Positions 17,227 through 26,181 of a stretch of DNA of 64,000 bases are shown piece by piece. The notes under the pieces were generated by a model. The model saw nothing but the letters and a program-made list of their open reading frames with translations, made no database searches and was not told the DNA's origin. Both the position numbers and the translations under genes were made by a program. The stretch is taken from contig NZ_LMEW01000010.1 of assembly GCF_001426525.1 (NCBI RefSeq), positions 1-64,000 on the forward strand. The letters are read 5' to 3'. The DNA is from Massilia sp. Root133. Its GTDB lineage: Bacteria; Pseudomonadota; Gammaproteobacteria; Burkholderiales; Burkholderiaceae_D. The stretch's first letter is position 1. Every line of letters begins with the position of its first letter.

Positions 17227-19929
17227 ATGGCCGAAATCTCCCGTGTCGCACTGTTTGGAAAACTCAACGCGCTGTGCTACCGCGCGATCGAAAGCAGCAC
17301 GGTGTTCTGCAAGCTGCGCGGCAATCCGTATGTGGAGATGGTCCACTGGATGCACCAGATCCTGCAGCTGCAGGACTCGGATCTGCACCGCATCGTCCGC
17401 CACTACGAACTGGATGCCGCCGTGCTCGCGCGTGACGTGACGGCCGCGCTGGACCGCCTGCCGCGCGGCGCCACGTCGGTGACGGACCTGTCGTCGCAGC
17501 TGGAAGAGACGGTGGAACGCGCATGGGTGTTCGGCACGCTGATGTTCGGCGAATCGTCGGTGCGCAGCGGCCACCTCGTGTTCGGCATGCTCAAGACGTC
17601 CAACCTGCGCAACGCGCTGTACGCGATCAGCCGCCAGTTCGAGCGGATCAAGGCCGATGACCTGTCCGACCGCTTCGGCACCTTGCTGAAGGATTCGCCG
17701 GAAGCGAAGATGGCGGCCAGCGATGGCTTCCAGGCCGCCGCACCCGGCGAGGCATCCGGCGCGATCGCCCCGGCGCAGATGGGCAAGCAGGAAGCGCTGA
17801 AGAAATTCACGGTCGACCTGACGGAACAGGCCCGCAGCGGCAAGATGGACCCGATCGTGGGCCGCGACGACGAGATCCGGCAGATGGTCGACATCCTCAT
17901 GCGCCGCCGCCAGAACAACCCGATCATGATCGGCGAGGCCGGCGTCGGCAAGACGGCCGTCGTGGAAGGTTTTGCCCAGCGCATCGCGCGCGGCGACGTG
18001 CCGCCGTCGCTGAAAGAGGTGCAGCTGCTGGCGCTGGACGTGGGCCTGCTGCAGGCCGGCGCCAGCATGAAGGGCGAGTTCGAACAGCGCCTGCGTTCCG
18101 TCATCGACGAGGTGCAGGCCAGTGAGAAGCCGATCATCCTGTTCATCGACGAGACCCATACGCTGGTCGGCGCCGGCGGCGCGGCCGGTACGGGCGATGC
18201 GGCCAACCTGCTCAAGCCGGCCCTCGCGCGCGGCACGCTCCGCACGATCGGCGCGACCACGTTCGCCGAGTACAAGAAGCACATCGAGAAGGACCCGGCG
18301 CTGACCCGCCGCTTCCAGAGCATCCAGGTCGACGAGCCGAGCGAGGAGCGCGCGATCCGCATGATGCGCGGCGTGGCGTCGACGATGGAAAAGCACCACC
18401 AGGTACAGATCCTCGACGAGGCGCTGGAAGCGGCCGTGCGCCTGTCGCACCGCTACATCCCCGCGCGCCAGCTGCCCGATAAATCCGTGAGCCTGATCGA
18501 CACGGCATGCGCGCGCGTGGCCGTGAGCCTGCACGCGACGCCGGCCGAGGTGGACGACAGCCGCAAGCGCATCGACGCGCTGAACGTCGAGATGGACATC
18601 ATCCGCCGCGAAGGCGCGATCGGCATCGAAGTGGGCGCGCGCGCGCACGAGACGGAGGTCGCGCTGGCGGCCGAGAAGGAACGCCTGGCGGGCCTGGAAC
18701 AGCGCTGGAACGACGAGCGTGCGCTCGTCGACGAACTGCTGGCGCTGCGCGCGCAGCTGCGCGACGGCGCGCAGCCGGTCGAGGGCACGGGATCGAAGCT
18801 CGAAACGGCTGCCGCGGAACCGGCGCAGAACGAGGCTGAACGCGCCGCATTGAAGGAACAGCTGCAAGCCGTGCAGGAGAAGCTGACCGCGCTGCAGGGC
18901 GAGAACCCGCTGATCCTGCCGACCGTCGACTACCAGGCCGTGGCGGCCGTCGTCGGCGACTGGACCGGCATTCCCGTCGGCCGCATGGCGAAGAACGAGA
19001 TGGAGACGATTCTCAACATCGCTTCCACGCTGAGCCAGCGCGTGATCGGCCAGGACCATGCGATGGAGATGATCGCCAAGCGCATCCAGACGTCGCGCGC
19101 GGGCCTGGACAACCCGAACAAGCCGATCGGCGTGTTCATGCTGGCCGGTACGTCCGGCGTCGGCAAGACGGAAACGGCGCTGGCGCTGGCGGAGGCCCTG
19201 TACGGCGGCGAGCAGAACCTCATCACCATCAACATGAGCGAGTACCAGGAAGCGCACACGGTGTCGACCTTGAAAGGTGCGCCCCCGGGCTACGTCGGTT
19301 ATGGCGAAGGCGGCGTGCTGACGGAGGCCGTGCGCCGCCGGCCCTATTCCGTCGTGCTGCTCGACGAAGTGGAAAAGGCGCACCCGGACGTGCACGAGAT
19401 GTTCTTCCAGGTGTTCGACAAGGGCTTCATGGAAGACGGCGAGGGCCGCTTCATCGACTTCAAGAATACCCTGATCATCCTGACGACGAACGCCGGCACG
19501 GACCTGATCGCGGGCCTGTGCAAGGACCCGGACCTGATGCCGGACCCGGACGGCATGGCCAGTGCGCTGCGCGCGCCGCTGCTGAAGGTATTCCCGCCGG
19601 CGCTGCTGGGCCGCATCGTGACGATCCCGTACTACCCGCTGTCGGACGACATGCTGGGCAAGATCGTCAAGCTGCAGCTCGACCGCATCAAGAAGCGCGT
19701 GGAGGCGCGCTACAAGATCCCGTTCGGGTACGGCGACGACGTGGTGAAGCTGGTCGTGTCGCGCTGCACCGAGAGCGAATCGGGCGGCCGCATGATCGAC
19801 GCGATCCTCACCAACACGATGCTGCCGGCGATGTCGCGGGAATTCCTGACGCGCATGATGGAAGGCGCGAGCGTCGCCGGCGTCACCGTCGGCGTGGCGG
19901 ATGGCGAGTTCTCCTATTCCTTCGCCTGA
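17227..19929 (+). CDS. tssH: T6SS sheath-disassembly ATPase ClpV (TssH)
   Basis: The 900-residue AAA+ protein has an N-terminal Clp_N domain. Two ATPase modules follow: Walker A GEAGVGKT from residue 236 with Walker B ILFIDETHTLVGAGG, and Walker A GTSGVGKT from 641 with YSVVLLDEVEKAHPDV. A coiled middle domain lies at about 430-560. ClpV extracts TssC from contracted sheaths to allow reuse. Length and motifs are intact. It closes the tssA-H segment; the next 47 bases lead into the cargo module. Confidence 0.96.
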   Translation: MAEISRVALFGKLNALCYRAIESSTVFCKLRGNPYVEMVHWMHQILQLQDSDLHRIVRHYELDAAVLARDVTAALDRLPRGATSVTDLSSQLEETVERAWVFGTLMFGESSVRSGHLVFGMLKTSNLRNALYAISRQFERIKADDLSDRFGTLLKDSPEAKMAASDGFQAAAPGEASGAIAPAQMGKQEALKKFTVDLTEQARSGKMDPIVGRDDEIRQMVDILMRRRQNNPIMIGEAGVGKTAVVEGFAQRIARGDVPPSLKEVQLLALDVGLLQAGASMKGEFEQRLRSVIDEVQASEKPIILFIDETHTLVGAGGAAGTGDAANLLKPALARGTLRTIGATTFAEYKKHIEKDPALTRRFQSIQVDEPSEERAIRMMRGVASTMEKHHQVQILDEALEAAVRLSHRYIPARQLPDKSVSLIDTACARVAVSLHATPAEVDDSRKRIDALNVEMDIIRREGAIGIEVGARAHETEVALAAEKERLAGLEQRWNDERALVDELLALRAQLRDGAQPVEGTGSKLETAAAEPAQNEAERAALKEQLQAVQEKLTALQGENPLILPTVDYQAVAAVVGDWTGIPVGRMAKNEMETILNIASTLSQRVIGQDHAMEMIAKRIQTSRAGLDNPNKPIGVFMLAGTSGVGKTETALALAEALYGGEQNLITINMSEYQEAHTVSTLKGAPPGYVGYGEGGVLTEAVRRRPYSVVLLDEVEKAHPDVHEMFFQVFDKGFMEDGEGRFIDFKNTLIILTTNAGTDLIAGLCKDPDLMPDPDGMASALRAPLLKVFPPALLGRIVTIPYYPLSDDMLGKIVKLQLDRIKKRVEARYKIPFGYGDDVVKLVVSRCTESESGGRMIDAILTNTMLPAMSREFLTRMMEGASVAGVTVGVADGEFSYSFA

Positions 19930-19976
19930 CATGACCGGACCGGGTACGCGGATCTTTAATAACAAGGACAACACTC

Positions 19977-20987
19977 ATGAATAAAAGCGCTGATGATCGA
20001 CTGAAGGAAATCAAGGCCACCATCAAGAAGACGAGTTCGTCGTACAAGGGCGTCTTGCTGACACGCCTGGACACGGAGCTCGGCAAATTGTCGACGCAGG
20101 CCCGGACGGCGTTGAGCAACAGCCTGCATATGAAAAAGGAAGCGACGAAGGAGATCCGCGACCTGATCCGGGCCATCGGCCTGCTCGAAGCCTTGTTCAT
20201 CCCGGCCGACAACCGTCGTTCGTTCACGCAGATCGTCAACGATTACAAAGGGGACCTGTCGTACCTGGTGCTGTCGAGCCTGAACAAGCTGATCAAGAGT
20301 CTCGATCCAGCCAATCCAAGCCCGCCGGACCTGGCCCGCCACCGTCCCCTGCTCATCGGCGTGAGCATCAGCGGCGGCAACCATCCTGGCCCCGGGAGCA
20401 TCGCCTGTTTTGTGTTGTGTAACAAGACCGACCGGCCGATGATCCTCGGGAACGAGCACGTGATGCGCGCCGAATTCGGTTCCACCAACAAGGACAAGCC
20501 CATCATCCTGCAACCGTCGAAAGGGAATGGCGCCAGCGCTTCCGACAAGGTCGCGACCTATGACCGCGGCATCCTCGATCACCGCATCGATGCCGCCGTC
20601 GCTTATCTGGAGCCGGGGGTCCTCTTTGCGAACAGGACGCCCGAAGGCACGGCACTGCGCCTGAGCTCCAGCGTCGTGCGCGTCGGCGACGAGGTATGGA
20701 AACGCGGTACGGCGTCGCGCGTGACGACGGGGCGCATCGTCGACATCGCGGCGAACAAGACCGTGCCGCACGCGCGTTTTGGCGGCGACATCAACTTCGC
20801 GAGCCAGCTGGAAGTGAAGGTCACCGGGTTGCGCGAGGAATTCCAGATTCCGGGCGATTCCGGCTCGGCATTGTTCAACGCCGACAACGACATCATCGGC
20901 ATCATGCACGGCGGCGGGAAGGATGGTGGCGGCATCGCGACGCCGATCGATGTCGTGTTTGACCTGCTCGACGTGCGTCTGCCCTGA
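19977..20987 (+). CDS. trypsin-fold serine protease in the T6SS cargo module
   Basis: The 336-residue protein has a helical N-terminal part (1-115) and a chymotrypsin-like domain (about 122-333). A complete triad is visible: H161 in LGNEHVM (in place of the usual TAAHC), D205 in RIDAAVAYLE and S295 in IPGDSGSALF. No signal peptide or membrane segment is present, so it starts in the cytoplasm. Base composition is visibly lower in GC than the flanking tss genes, suggesting later acquisition. It sits between clpV and the PAAR-like/vgrG genes, where T6SS effectors are often found. A secreted protease effector is the favoured inference; an intracellular regulatory or defence protease is the alternative. 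Confidence 0.8.
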   Translation: MNKSADDRLKEIKATIKKTSSSYKGVLLTRLDTELGKLSTQARTALSNSLHMKKEATKEIRDLIRAIGLLEALFIPADNRRSFTQIVNDYKGDLSYLVLSSLNKLIKSLDPANPSPPDLARHRPLLIGVSISGGNHPGPGSIACFVLCNKTDRPMILGNEHVMRAEFGSTNKDKPIILQPSKGNGASASDKVATYDRGILDHRIDAAVAYLEPGVLFANRTPEGTALRLSSSVVRVGDEVWKRGTASRVTTGRIVDIAANKTVPHARFGGDINFASQLEVKVTGLREEFQIPGDSGSALFNADNDIIGIMHGGGKDGGGIATPIDVVFDLLDVRLP

Positions 20988-21021
20988 TTCATTCGTGCCC
21001 ACCTGATCTGGAGACCTGGAT

Positions 21022-22023
21022 ATGAACCTGTTGACCGTGGTCGAGAAAGTCATCGACGACTGTGCCCAAGAGTGGGAATTTCACCAATTCGTCTCGGCAG
21101 TCCATGACGGGGAAGGCTGGGAGTGGATCTTTGCGCGGCGCGGCCTCAAAGGCGTCGTGACGCTCCCCGCCAACCCGTTGGAGGAGGTTCAATTGTCCGG
21201 CCCCGAGGCCGAGTGGCTCGTGCACAGGCTGGTCGTGACCAAGGGATGGAGCATGCGGGACTATGACTGCAATGGTCACGCCATTTCCACGTTTGGCAAC
21301 ATCAACACGGGCCGGTCCTATTTCGTCCGCCTGCTGGTCACGGCGCTGGGAAAAGGCATCGCGGCGGCGCGGTATGCCACGACCAATCCCATGCCCGGAA
21401 GATCGCTGGCTTCGCTGCATGAGACGGGCATCACCCTCACCAGCATCACGCACGGCGGCGGTTACCCGGCGTTCCGGCTGGCGGGGGACACGTCGAGAAA
21501 CTGGAGCGGCCTGCAAACGGCAGAACAACGTTTCCTCGCCTACCTCGACGAGGAGAGCCATGTCCCGCCCAGCAAGCGGCTCTCGAAGCTGAATAAAATC
21601 CAGGCCGACCAGAAATTCTTTACCCTTGACGTCGACTCGGGCGGTTCGTGCCTGCTCGGGGCGATGGTGGCGGATATCGCCAACGCGTTCGGCCAGGTCC
21701 TGCGCGTGGTGAGCTTCACGGGCAACATGATGCGGCATAAACAGGTGTACTCGGCCCAGACGATGCGCAAGCAGGAAGGCGACCAGACCCACATGGAGAT
21801 TTTCCAGTTCGAGCGGCTGGGCGTCCTACTGCGTCAGATCCTTGTGGCAGATACCGTCAGCTCGATCGACATCGCCATTCTCGGACTGAAAACGAACAAG
21901 GTGGTCTCGGAGAACGCGATGTGCGATGCATGCCAGGGTGCGCAGGTGACGAATCTCGACAACGTCCTGCAGGGCAGGACCGACAAGATCAAACTGGACG
22001 TCAGTTTCCTGTCCATCGCGTGA
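21022..22023 (+). CDS. unknown 333-residue protein next to the protease
   Basis: I do not recognise a family. The protein has no signal peptide and no membrane helix. Notable points are an aromatic N-terminal segment (WEWIFARRGLKG), a central ITHGGGYPAFRLAGD, a Gly/Cys-containing segment DVDSGGSCLLGAMVADIANA, and a late CDAC motif. It follows the protease by 34 bases and the PAAR-like gene starts 10 bases after it, so all three are probably co-translated. Candidate roles are a second effector, an effector adaptor/chaperone, or an immunity protein for the protease. None is supported by a motif. GC content is lower than in the tss genes. Confidence 0.75.
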   Translation: MNLLTVVEKVIDDCAQEWEFHQFVSAVHDGEGWEWIFARRGLKGVVTLPANPLEEVQLSGPEAEWLVHRLVVTKGWSMRDYDCNGHAISTFGNINTGRSYFVRLLVTALGKGIAAARYATTNPMPGRSLASLHETGITLTSITHGGGYPAFRLAGDTSRNWSGLQTAEQRFLAYLDEESHVPPSKRLSKLNKIQADQKFFTLDVDSGGSCLLGAMVADIANAFGQVLRVVSFTGNMMRHKQVYSAQTMRKQEGDQTHMEIFQFERLGVLLRQILVADTVSSIDIAILGLKTNKVVSENAMCDACQGAQVTNLDNVLQGRTDKIKLDVSFLSIA

Positions 22024-22033
22024 GAGAAAGCGT

Positions 22034-22423
22034 ATGCCCAACCAGGTGTCCATGGGTGCGATGATGACCTGCACGTTCGGTGCCGCACCGTCGTCGCTCG
22101 TCGTCCTGCCCAAGAACAAGGTGCTCGCGGAGGGCCCGCCCGCCGCCAACATCATGGACCACATCCCGCTCGTGAACATCATGCCGTTCGGGGTGTGCAA
22201 CTCGCCGGCCAATCCGACGGTGGCCGCGGCCACCGCCGCGGCGCTGGGCGTGCTCACGCCCATGCCGTGCGTGCCGGCGACGTCCGCGCCGTGGGTGCCC
22301 GGCGCGCCCACGGTCCTCATCGCCAACATGCCGGCGCTCGACAACGTCTCCAAGTGCATGTGCAACTGGGGCGGCGTGATCGGCTTCACGAATGCCGGCA
22401 CCGTCAAGACCATGATTCCCTAA
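22034..22423 (+). CDS. DUF4280 PAAR-like spike protein
   Basis: The 129-residue protein matches the DUF4280 PAAR-like family: GAMMTCTFGAAPSSLVVLP, MDHIPLVNIMPFGVCNSPAN, PMPCVPATSAPWVPGAPTV and CMCNWGGVIGF. PAAR-like proteins sharpen the VgrG tip and recruit effectors. The regularly placed cysteines and repeated Pro-Gly turns fit a small conical beta fold. It carries no C-terminal toxin extension, so any effector must bind separately, which points to the two genes just upstream. It lies 16 bases before vgrG. Confidence 0.85.
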   Translation: MPNQVSMGAMMTCTFGAAPSSLVVLPKNKVLAEGPPAANIMDHIPLVNIMPFGVCNSPANPTVAAATAAALGVLTPMPCVPATSAPWVPGAPTVLIANMPALDNVSKCMCNWGGVIGFTNAGTVKTMIP

Positions 22424-22439
22424 CCCGTCCGTTTTTCGC

Positions 22440-24413
22440 ATGCCCATCCTGCCCAACCAGACCCACCGCGAAGTCGCCGTCAAGACCGCCCTCGGCGCCG
22501 ACGTCCTGCTGTTCAAGCGCATGCAATGCAGCGAGGCGCTGGGCCGTCTGTCGGAATTCCGCATCGAGCTCGCCTCCGAGCGGAGCGACATCAAGATCGC
22601 CGACATCCTGGGCAAGGGCATGACCGTGAGCCTCGACCTGCCGGAGGGCGGGCAGCGCCATTTCAACGGCATCGTGACGCGCTTTTCCTACCAGGGCTGG
22701 CGCGATGGCAAACCGTCCTATCTCGCGATCGTCCGCCCGACCCTGTGGCTGCTGACGCGTGCCACCAACTGCCGCATCTTCCAGCAAAAGGACGCGCTCG
22801 GCATCGTCAAGGCCGTGCTGGAGGCGTATGGCGTCGCGATCGAACTGGACCAGGGTATGCTGGCGTCTGCGCCGGCCGTGCGCGACTACTGCGTGCAGTA
22901 CCGCGAGAGCGACTTCAATTTCGTCTGCCGCCTGCTGGAGGAAGAGGGTATCTACTTCTACTTCACGCACGCGGAAAGCAAGCACACGATGGTGCTGGCG
23001 GATGGCTACGGCGCCCACGCGGCCGTGAGCGGCTACGACACCATCCTGTTCCGCGACGAGGAAGAGGGACGCGCTCCGCTGGAAGAAGCGGTGACGCGCC
23101 TGGTCCCCGGTGGCGAGATCCAGCCCAGCGCGATGGTGCTGAACGACTTCGACTTCGAGAATGCGTCGTCCAGCGTCAACGGCGCCCTTCTGGTCAAGTC
23201 CCAGCTGGCGGCGCCGTTTTCGCAGGCGAGCTACGAACACTACGATTACCCCGGCCGCTACCAGGAGGCGGGTACCGGCAACGGCTTCGCCCGCGCACGC
23301 ATGGAGACACTGCATGGCCAGGGTGAACGGATCGAAGCAGCCGGCAGCGCGCGCGGCCTGACGACAGGTGCGCTGTTCACGCTGTCCGAACATCCGCGCG
23401 CCGACGAGAACCGCGCCTTCCTGATCACGTCGGCCGAGACCGAGATCGCCGGTAACGAATACCGCTCGGATGGCGTACGGGAAGGCATCGATTTCCGCTG
23501 CCGGTTCGAGGCGATCGGCAAGGAGCACAGCTACCGCCCGCCGGCGACGGCGCGCAAGCCCATCGTGCAGGGACCTCAGACGGCGATGGTGGTCGGCAAG
23601 GCGGGCGAGGAGATCTGGACCGACAAGTACGGCCGCATCAAGGTGCAGTTCCACTGGGACCGCGACGGCAAGTCGGACGAGACCAGCTCGTGCTGGGTGC
23701 GCGTGCAGCAGGGCTGGGCCGGCAAGGGCTGGGGCATGATGTTCGTGCCGCGCATCGGCATGGAAGTCGTCGTCAGCTTCCTCGAGGGCGACCCGGACCG
23801 GCCGCTCGTGACGGGCTGCGTCTACAACGGCGACAGCATGCCGCCGTACACGCTGCCGGCCGACCAGACGAAATCGACCATCAAGTCGAACACGTCGAAA
23901 GGCGGCAACGGCTTCAACGAGATCCGCTTCGAGGACAAGAAGGACAGCGAGGAGATCTTCGTCCAGGCCGAGAAGGATTACAACCGCGTCGTGAAGAACA
24001 ACGACACGCTGAAGGTCGGCTTCGAGAAGAAGGACAAGGGCGACCAGACGATCGGGATCGCCAACGACCAGAGCCTCGACGTGGGCAACGACCGCAAGGT
24101 ACACGTCAAGAACGACCAGACCGTCGCGATCGACAACAACCTGTCCACGACGGTCAAGAACGACGAGACCCGCAAGGTCGACAACAACCAGAGCGTCAAG
24201 GTCGGCAACAAGATCGTCATCGAGGCGAATACGTCGATCGAGCTGAAGGTCGGCGGCAGCAGCATCAAGATCGAGCCCGCCAAGATCACCATCAAGTCGG
24301 TGGAAATCGCCGTGCAGTCGGATGCGAACATGGAGATCAAGGCCGGCGCGATGATGCAGGTGAAGTCGGGTGCCGTGATGACCATCGAAGGCGCGCTCGT
24401 GAAGATCAATTGA
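22440..24413 (+). CDS. vgrG: T6SS spike protein VgrG (TssI)
   Basis: The 657-residue VgrG has a gp27-like N-terminal part (about 1-370, with RDYCVQYRESDFNFVCRLLE), a gp5 OB-fold (about 380-470, with WTDKYGRIKVQFHWDRDGK), and a C-terminal needle (about 475-657) of short repeats rich in Asp, Asn, Val and Lys. It ends in a plain beta-helix without an effector domain. VgrG trimers cap the Hcp tube and puncture target membranes. The gene follows the PAAR-like gene at 16 bases; GC is close to that of the core tss genes. Confidence 0.96.
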   Translation: MPILPNQTHREVAVKTALGADVLLFKRMQCSEALGRLSEFRIELASERSDIKIADILGKGMTVSLDLPEGGQRHFNGIVTRFSYQGWRDGKPSYLAIVRPTLWLLTRATNCRIFQQKDALGIVKAVLEAYGVAIELDQGMLASAPAVRDYCVQYRESDFNFVCRLLEEEGIYFYFTHAESKHTMVLADGYGAHAAVSGYDTILFRDEEEGRAPLEEAVTRLVPGGEIQPSAMVLNDFDFENASSSVNGALLVKSQLAAPFSQASYEHYDYPGRYQEAGTGNGFARARMETLHGQGERIEAAGSARGLTTGALFTLSEHPRADENRAFLITSAETEIAGNEYRSDGVREGIDFRCRFEAIGKEHSYRPPATARKPIVQGPQTAMVVGKAGEEIWTDKYGRIKVQFHWDRDGKSDETSSCWVRVQQGWAGKGWGMMFVPRIGMEVVVSFLEGDPDRPLVTGCVYNGDSMPPYTLPADQTKSTIKSNTSKGGNGFNEIRFEDKKDSEEIFVQAEKDYNRVVKNNDTLKVGFEKKDKGDQTIGIANDQSLDVGNDRKVHVKNDQTVAIDNNLSTTVKNDETRKVDNNQSVKVGNKIVIEANTSIELKVGGSSIKIEPAKITIKSVEIAVQSDANMEIKAGAMMQVKSGAVMTIEGALVKIN

Positions 24414-24420
24414 GGCTGCC

Positions 24421-25251
24421 ATGCGTTACCGATTTTTTTTCATCTGCCTGCTGCTCGCCGCCGCCGCCCCACGGGCCGCGGAGCCCGCGCCGCGCACCGT
24501 GCTGACCCTGGCCGACCAGCCGCTGCGCCTGATCCGCGGCGCGGCCGTGTACAAGGCCGGCAGCGGGGTCGCCGTGCAGAAGGACGACATCCTCGAGACG
24601 GAGACCGCCGGCGCGCAGGTGGAGGCGGGCGCGGATGCGATCGTCGCGCTGGGCCCGCAGAGCCGCGTGCTCGTCGCGAACCTGGCGCCCGACGGCAAGT
24701 CGCCCGTCGAGCTGGAACTGCTGCAGGGCTGGGCCAAGGTGTATGCGAAAGGCCGCCGCGCCGTGGTCGTCACGCCCGCGCTGCAGGTGACCGTGCCGTC
24801 CGGATCGACCATCGTGCATGCGGGCGCAGGCCTGGATGCCGTGTTCGCGGAAGAGGGCGAGCAGCAGGTGGCCAGGGCCGGCACGGTACTGAAACTCGCC
24901 ACCGAACAATACGCGGGCATCGACGCCGACAAGCAGCAACTGGTGACGAGCCGCCCGCCGCGCGCCTTCGTGAGCGCCATGCCGCCGGCCTTCCGCGACC
25001 ACCTGGCGCGCGTGCCCAGCGTCAGGAATGCCGGCAAGGCGGCGCCCGTGAAGGAACGCGACGCCGCGTATGCCGATGTCGACGACTGGCTGGCGTCGAC
25101 CTTGCCGGCGCGCCGGCGCTTCGTGGCGCGGTTCAAGCCGCGCCTGTCCGACCCGGATTTCCGCAGGCAGCTCGACCGCAAGCTCGGCCAGAGCCCCGAC
25201 TGGAAGCCGGTGCTGTACCCGGCCCGTCGTCCGGACAATGGACTGTTCTGA
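24421..25251 (+). CDS. FecR-like exported protein of the T6SS cluster
   Basis: The 276-residue product has a signal peptide (MRYRFFFICLLLAAAAPRAA). A FecR-like beta-rich domain follows (about 35-160, including GAAVYKAGSGVAVQKDDILE and LQGWAKVYAKGRRAVVVTP). The C-terminal part is basic and helical. FecR-domain proteins act in the periplasm, often as signal or scaffold modules. It lies between vgrG (7 bases) and a membrane heme sensor, which suggests a role in signal input to the secretion system. A structural role at the envelope is the alternative. Confidence 0.75.
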   Translation: MRYRFFFICLLLAAAAPRAAEPAPRTVLTLADQPLRLIRGAAVYKAGSGVAVQKDDILETETAGAQVEAGADAIVALGPQSRVLVANLAPDGKSPVELELLQGWAKVYAKGRRAVVVTPALQVTVPSGSTIVHAGAGLDAVFAEEGEQQVARAGTVLKLATEQYAGIDADKQQLVTSRPPRAFVSAMPPAFRDHLARVPSVRNAGKAAPVKERDAAYADVDDWLASTLPARRRFVARFKPRLSDPDFRRQLDRKLGQSPDWKPVLYPARRPDNGLF

Positions 25252-25288
25252 CGCCGCGCCACCAAGAATTCAATCAGGAGAACACAAC

Positions 25289-26167
25289 ATGAAACTTTCG
25301 ATCGCCGCCAAATTCAACCTGGTGTTCGTGTCGATCTTCGCCGTCGGCTTCCTCGCCGCCGGCGTCGTCGCGGACCGCCTGCTCAAGGAGAGCGCGCGCG
25401 AGGAAACCCTGCAGAACGCACGCCTGCTGCTGGAAGCGGCCAAGAGCGTGCGCGGCTACACCGCGAGCCAGATCCAGCCGCTGCTGAAGAACCAGATGAA
25501 GTTCGAATTCCACCCGCAGTCGGTGCCGTCGTATTCGGCCGTCGAAAACCTCAACGTGATCTTGAAATCCTACCCGGACTTCTCGTACAAGGAAGCGACG
25601 CTGAACCCGACCAACCCGCGCGACAAGGCGTCGGACTGGGAAGTGGACGTGGTGCAGACGCTGCGCAACAAGCCGGACATGAAGGAATTCGTCGGCGAAC
25701 GCGATACCGCGACGGGCCGCAGCCTGTACATCGCGCGCCCGCTGCAGATCAAGGACCCGGTCTGCCTGGGCTGCCACACGACGGCCGCCGACGCGCCGAA
25801 GACCATGGTCGACATCTACGGCCCGAACAACGGCTTCGGCTGGAAGCTGAACGAAGTGGTGGGCGCGCAGGTGATCTCGGTGCCGATGGCCGTGCCGCTG
25901 GCGCGCGCCGACTCGATTTTTAAAACGTTCATGGCGTCGCTGTTCGGCGTGTTCGTCGCCGTCTTCATCGCGCTCAACGTGATGGTGCATTTGTTCGTCA
26001 CGCGCCGCATCAAGCGTCTGGCGACGGTCGCGGATGACGTCAGCATGGGCAAGTTCGAGGCGGACGAATTCGACGTCAAGGGCAACGACGAGATCAGCGG
26101 CCTGGGTCGCTCGTTCAACCGCATGCGTACGAGCCTCAATAGCGCGCTGAAGATGCTGGAAGAGTAA
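25289..26167 (+). CDS. membrane DUF3365 heme-c sensor with HAMP domain
   Basis: The 292-residue protein has a first membrane helix at about 8-28 and a periplasmic DUF3365 (Tll0287-like) domain at about 35-205. A c-type heme motif CLGCH lies at 159-163. A second helix (about 211-237) and a cytoplasmic HAMP domain (about 238-285, TRRIKRLATVADDVSMGKFE) complete it. There is no kinase or methyl-accepting output of its own. DUF3365 proteins are heme-based redox or gas sensors. The Ser/Thr kinase starts 14 bases downstream, so it probably passes a signal to that kinase (inference from linkage). AGGAG precedes the ATG. Confidence 0.85.
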   Translation: MKLSIAAKFNLVFVSIFAVGFLAAGVVADRLLKESAREETLQNARLLLEAAKSVRGYTASQIQPLLKNQMKFEFHPQSVPSYSAVENLNVILKSYPDFSYKEATLNPTNPRDKASDWEVDVVQTLRNKPDMKEFVGERDTATGRSLYIARPLQIKDPVCLGCHTTAADAPKTMVDIYGPNNGFGWKLNEVVGAQVISVPMAVPLARADSIFKTFMASLFGVFVAVFIALNVMVHLFVTRRIKRLATVADDVSMGKFEADEFDVKGNDEISGLGRSFNRMRTSLNSALKMLEE

Positions 26168-26181
26168 GCAGGACAAAGTAA

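Noticed and set aside
15838..19974. Very long minus-strand open frame opposite tssF-tssG-clpV
   Set aside because: It lies opposite well-recognised T6SS genes and its translation is low-complexity His/Arg/Ala/Val-rich, as expected for an antisense frame in high-GC DNA.
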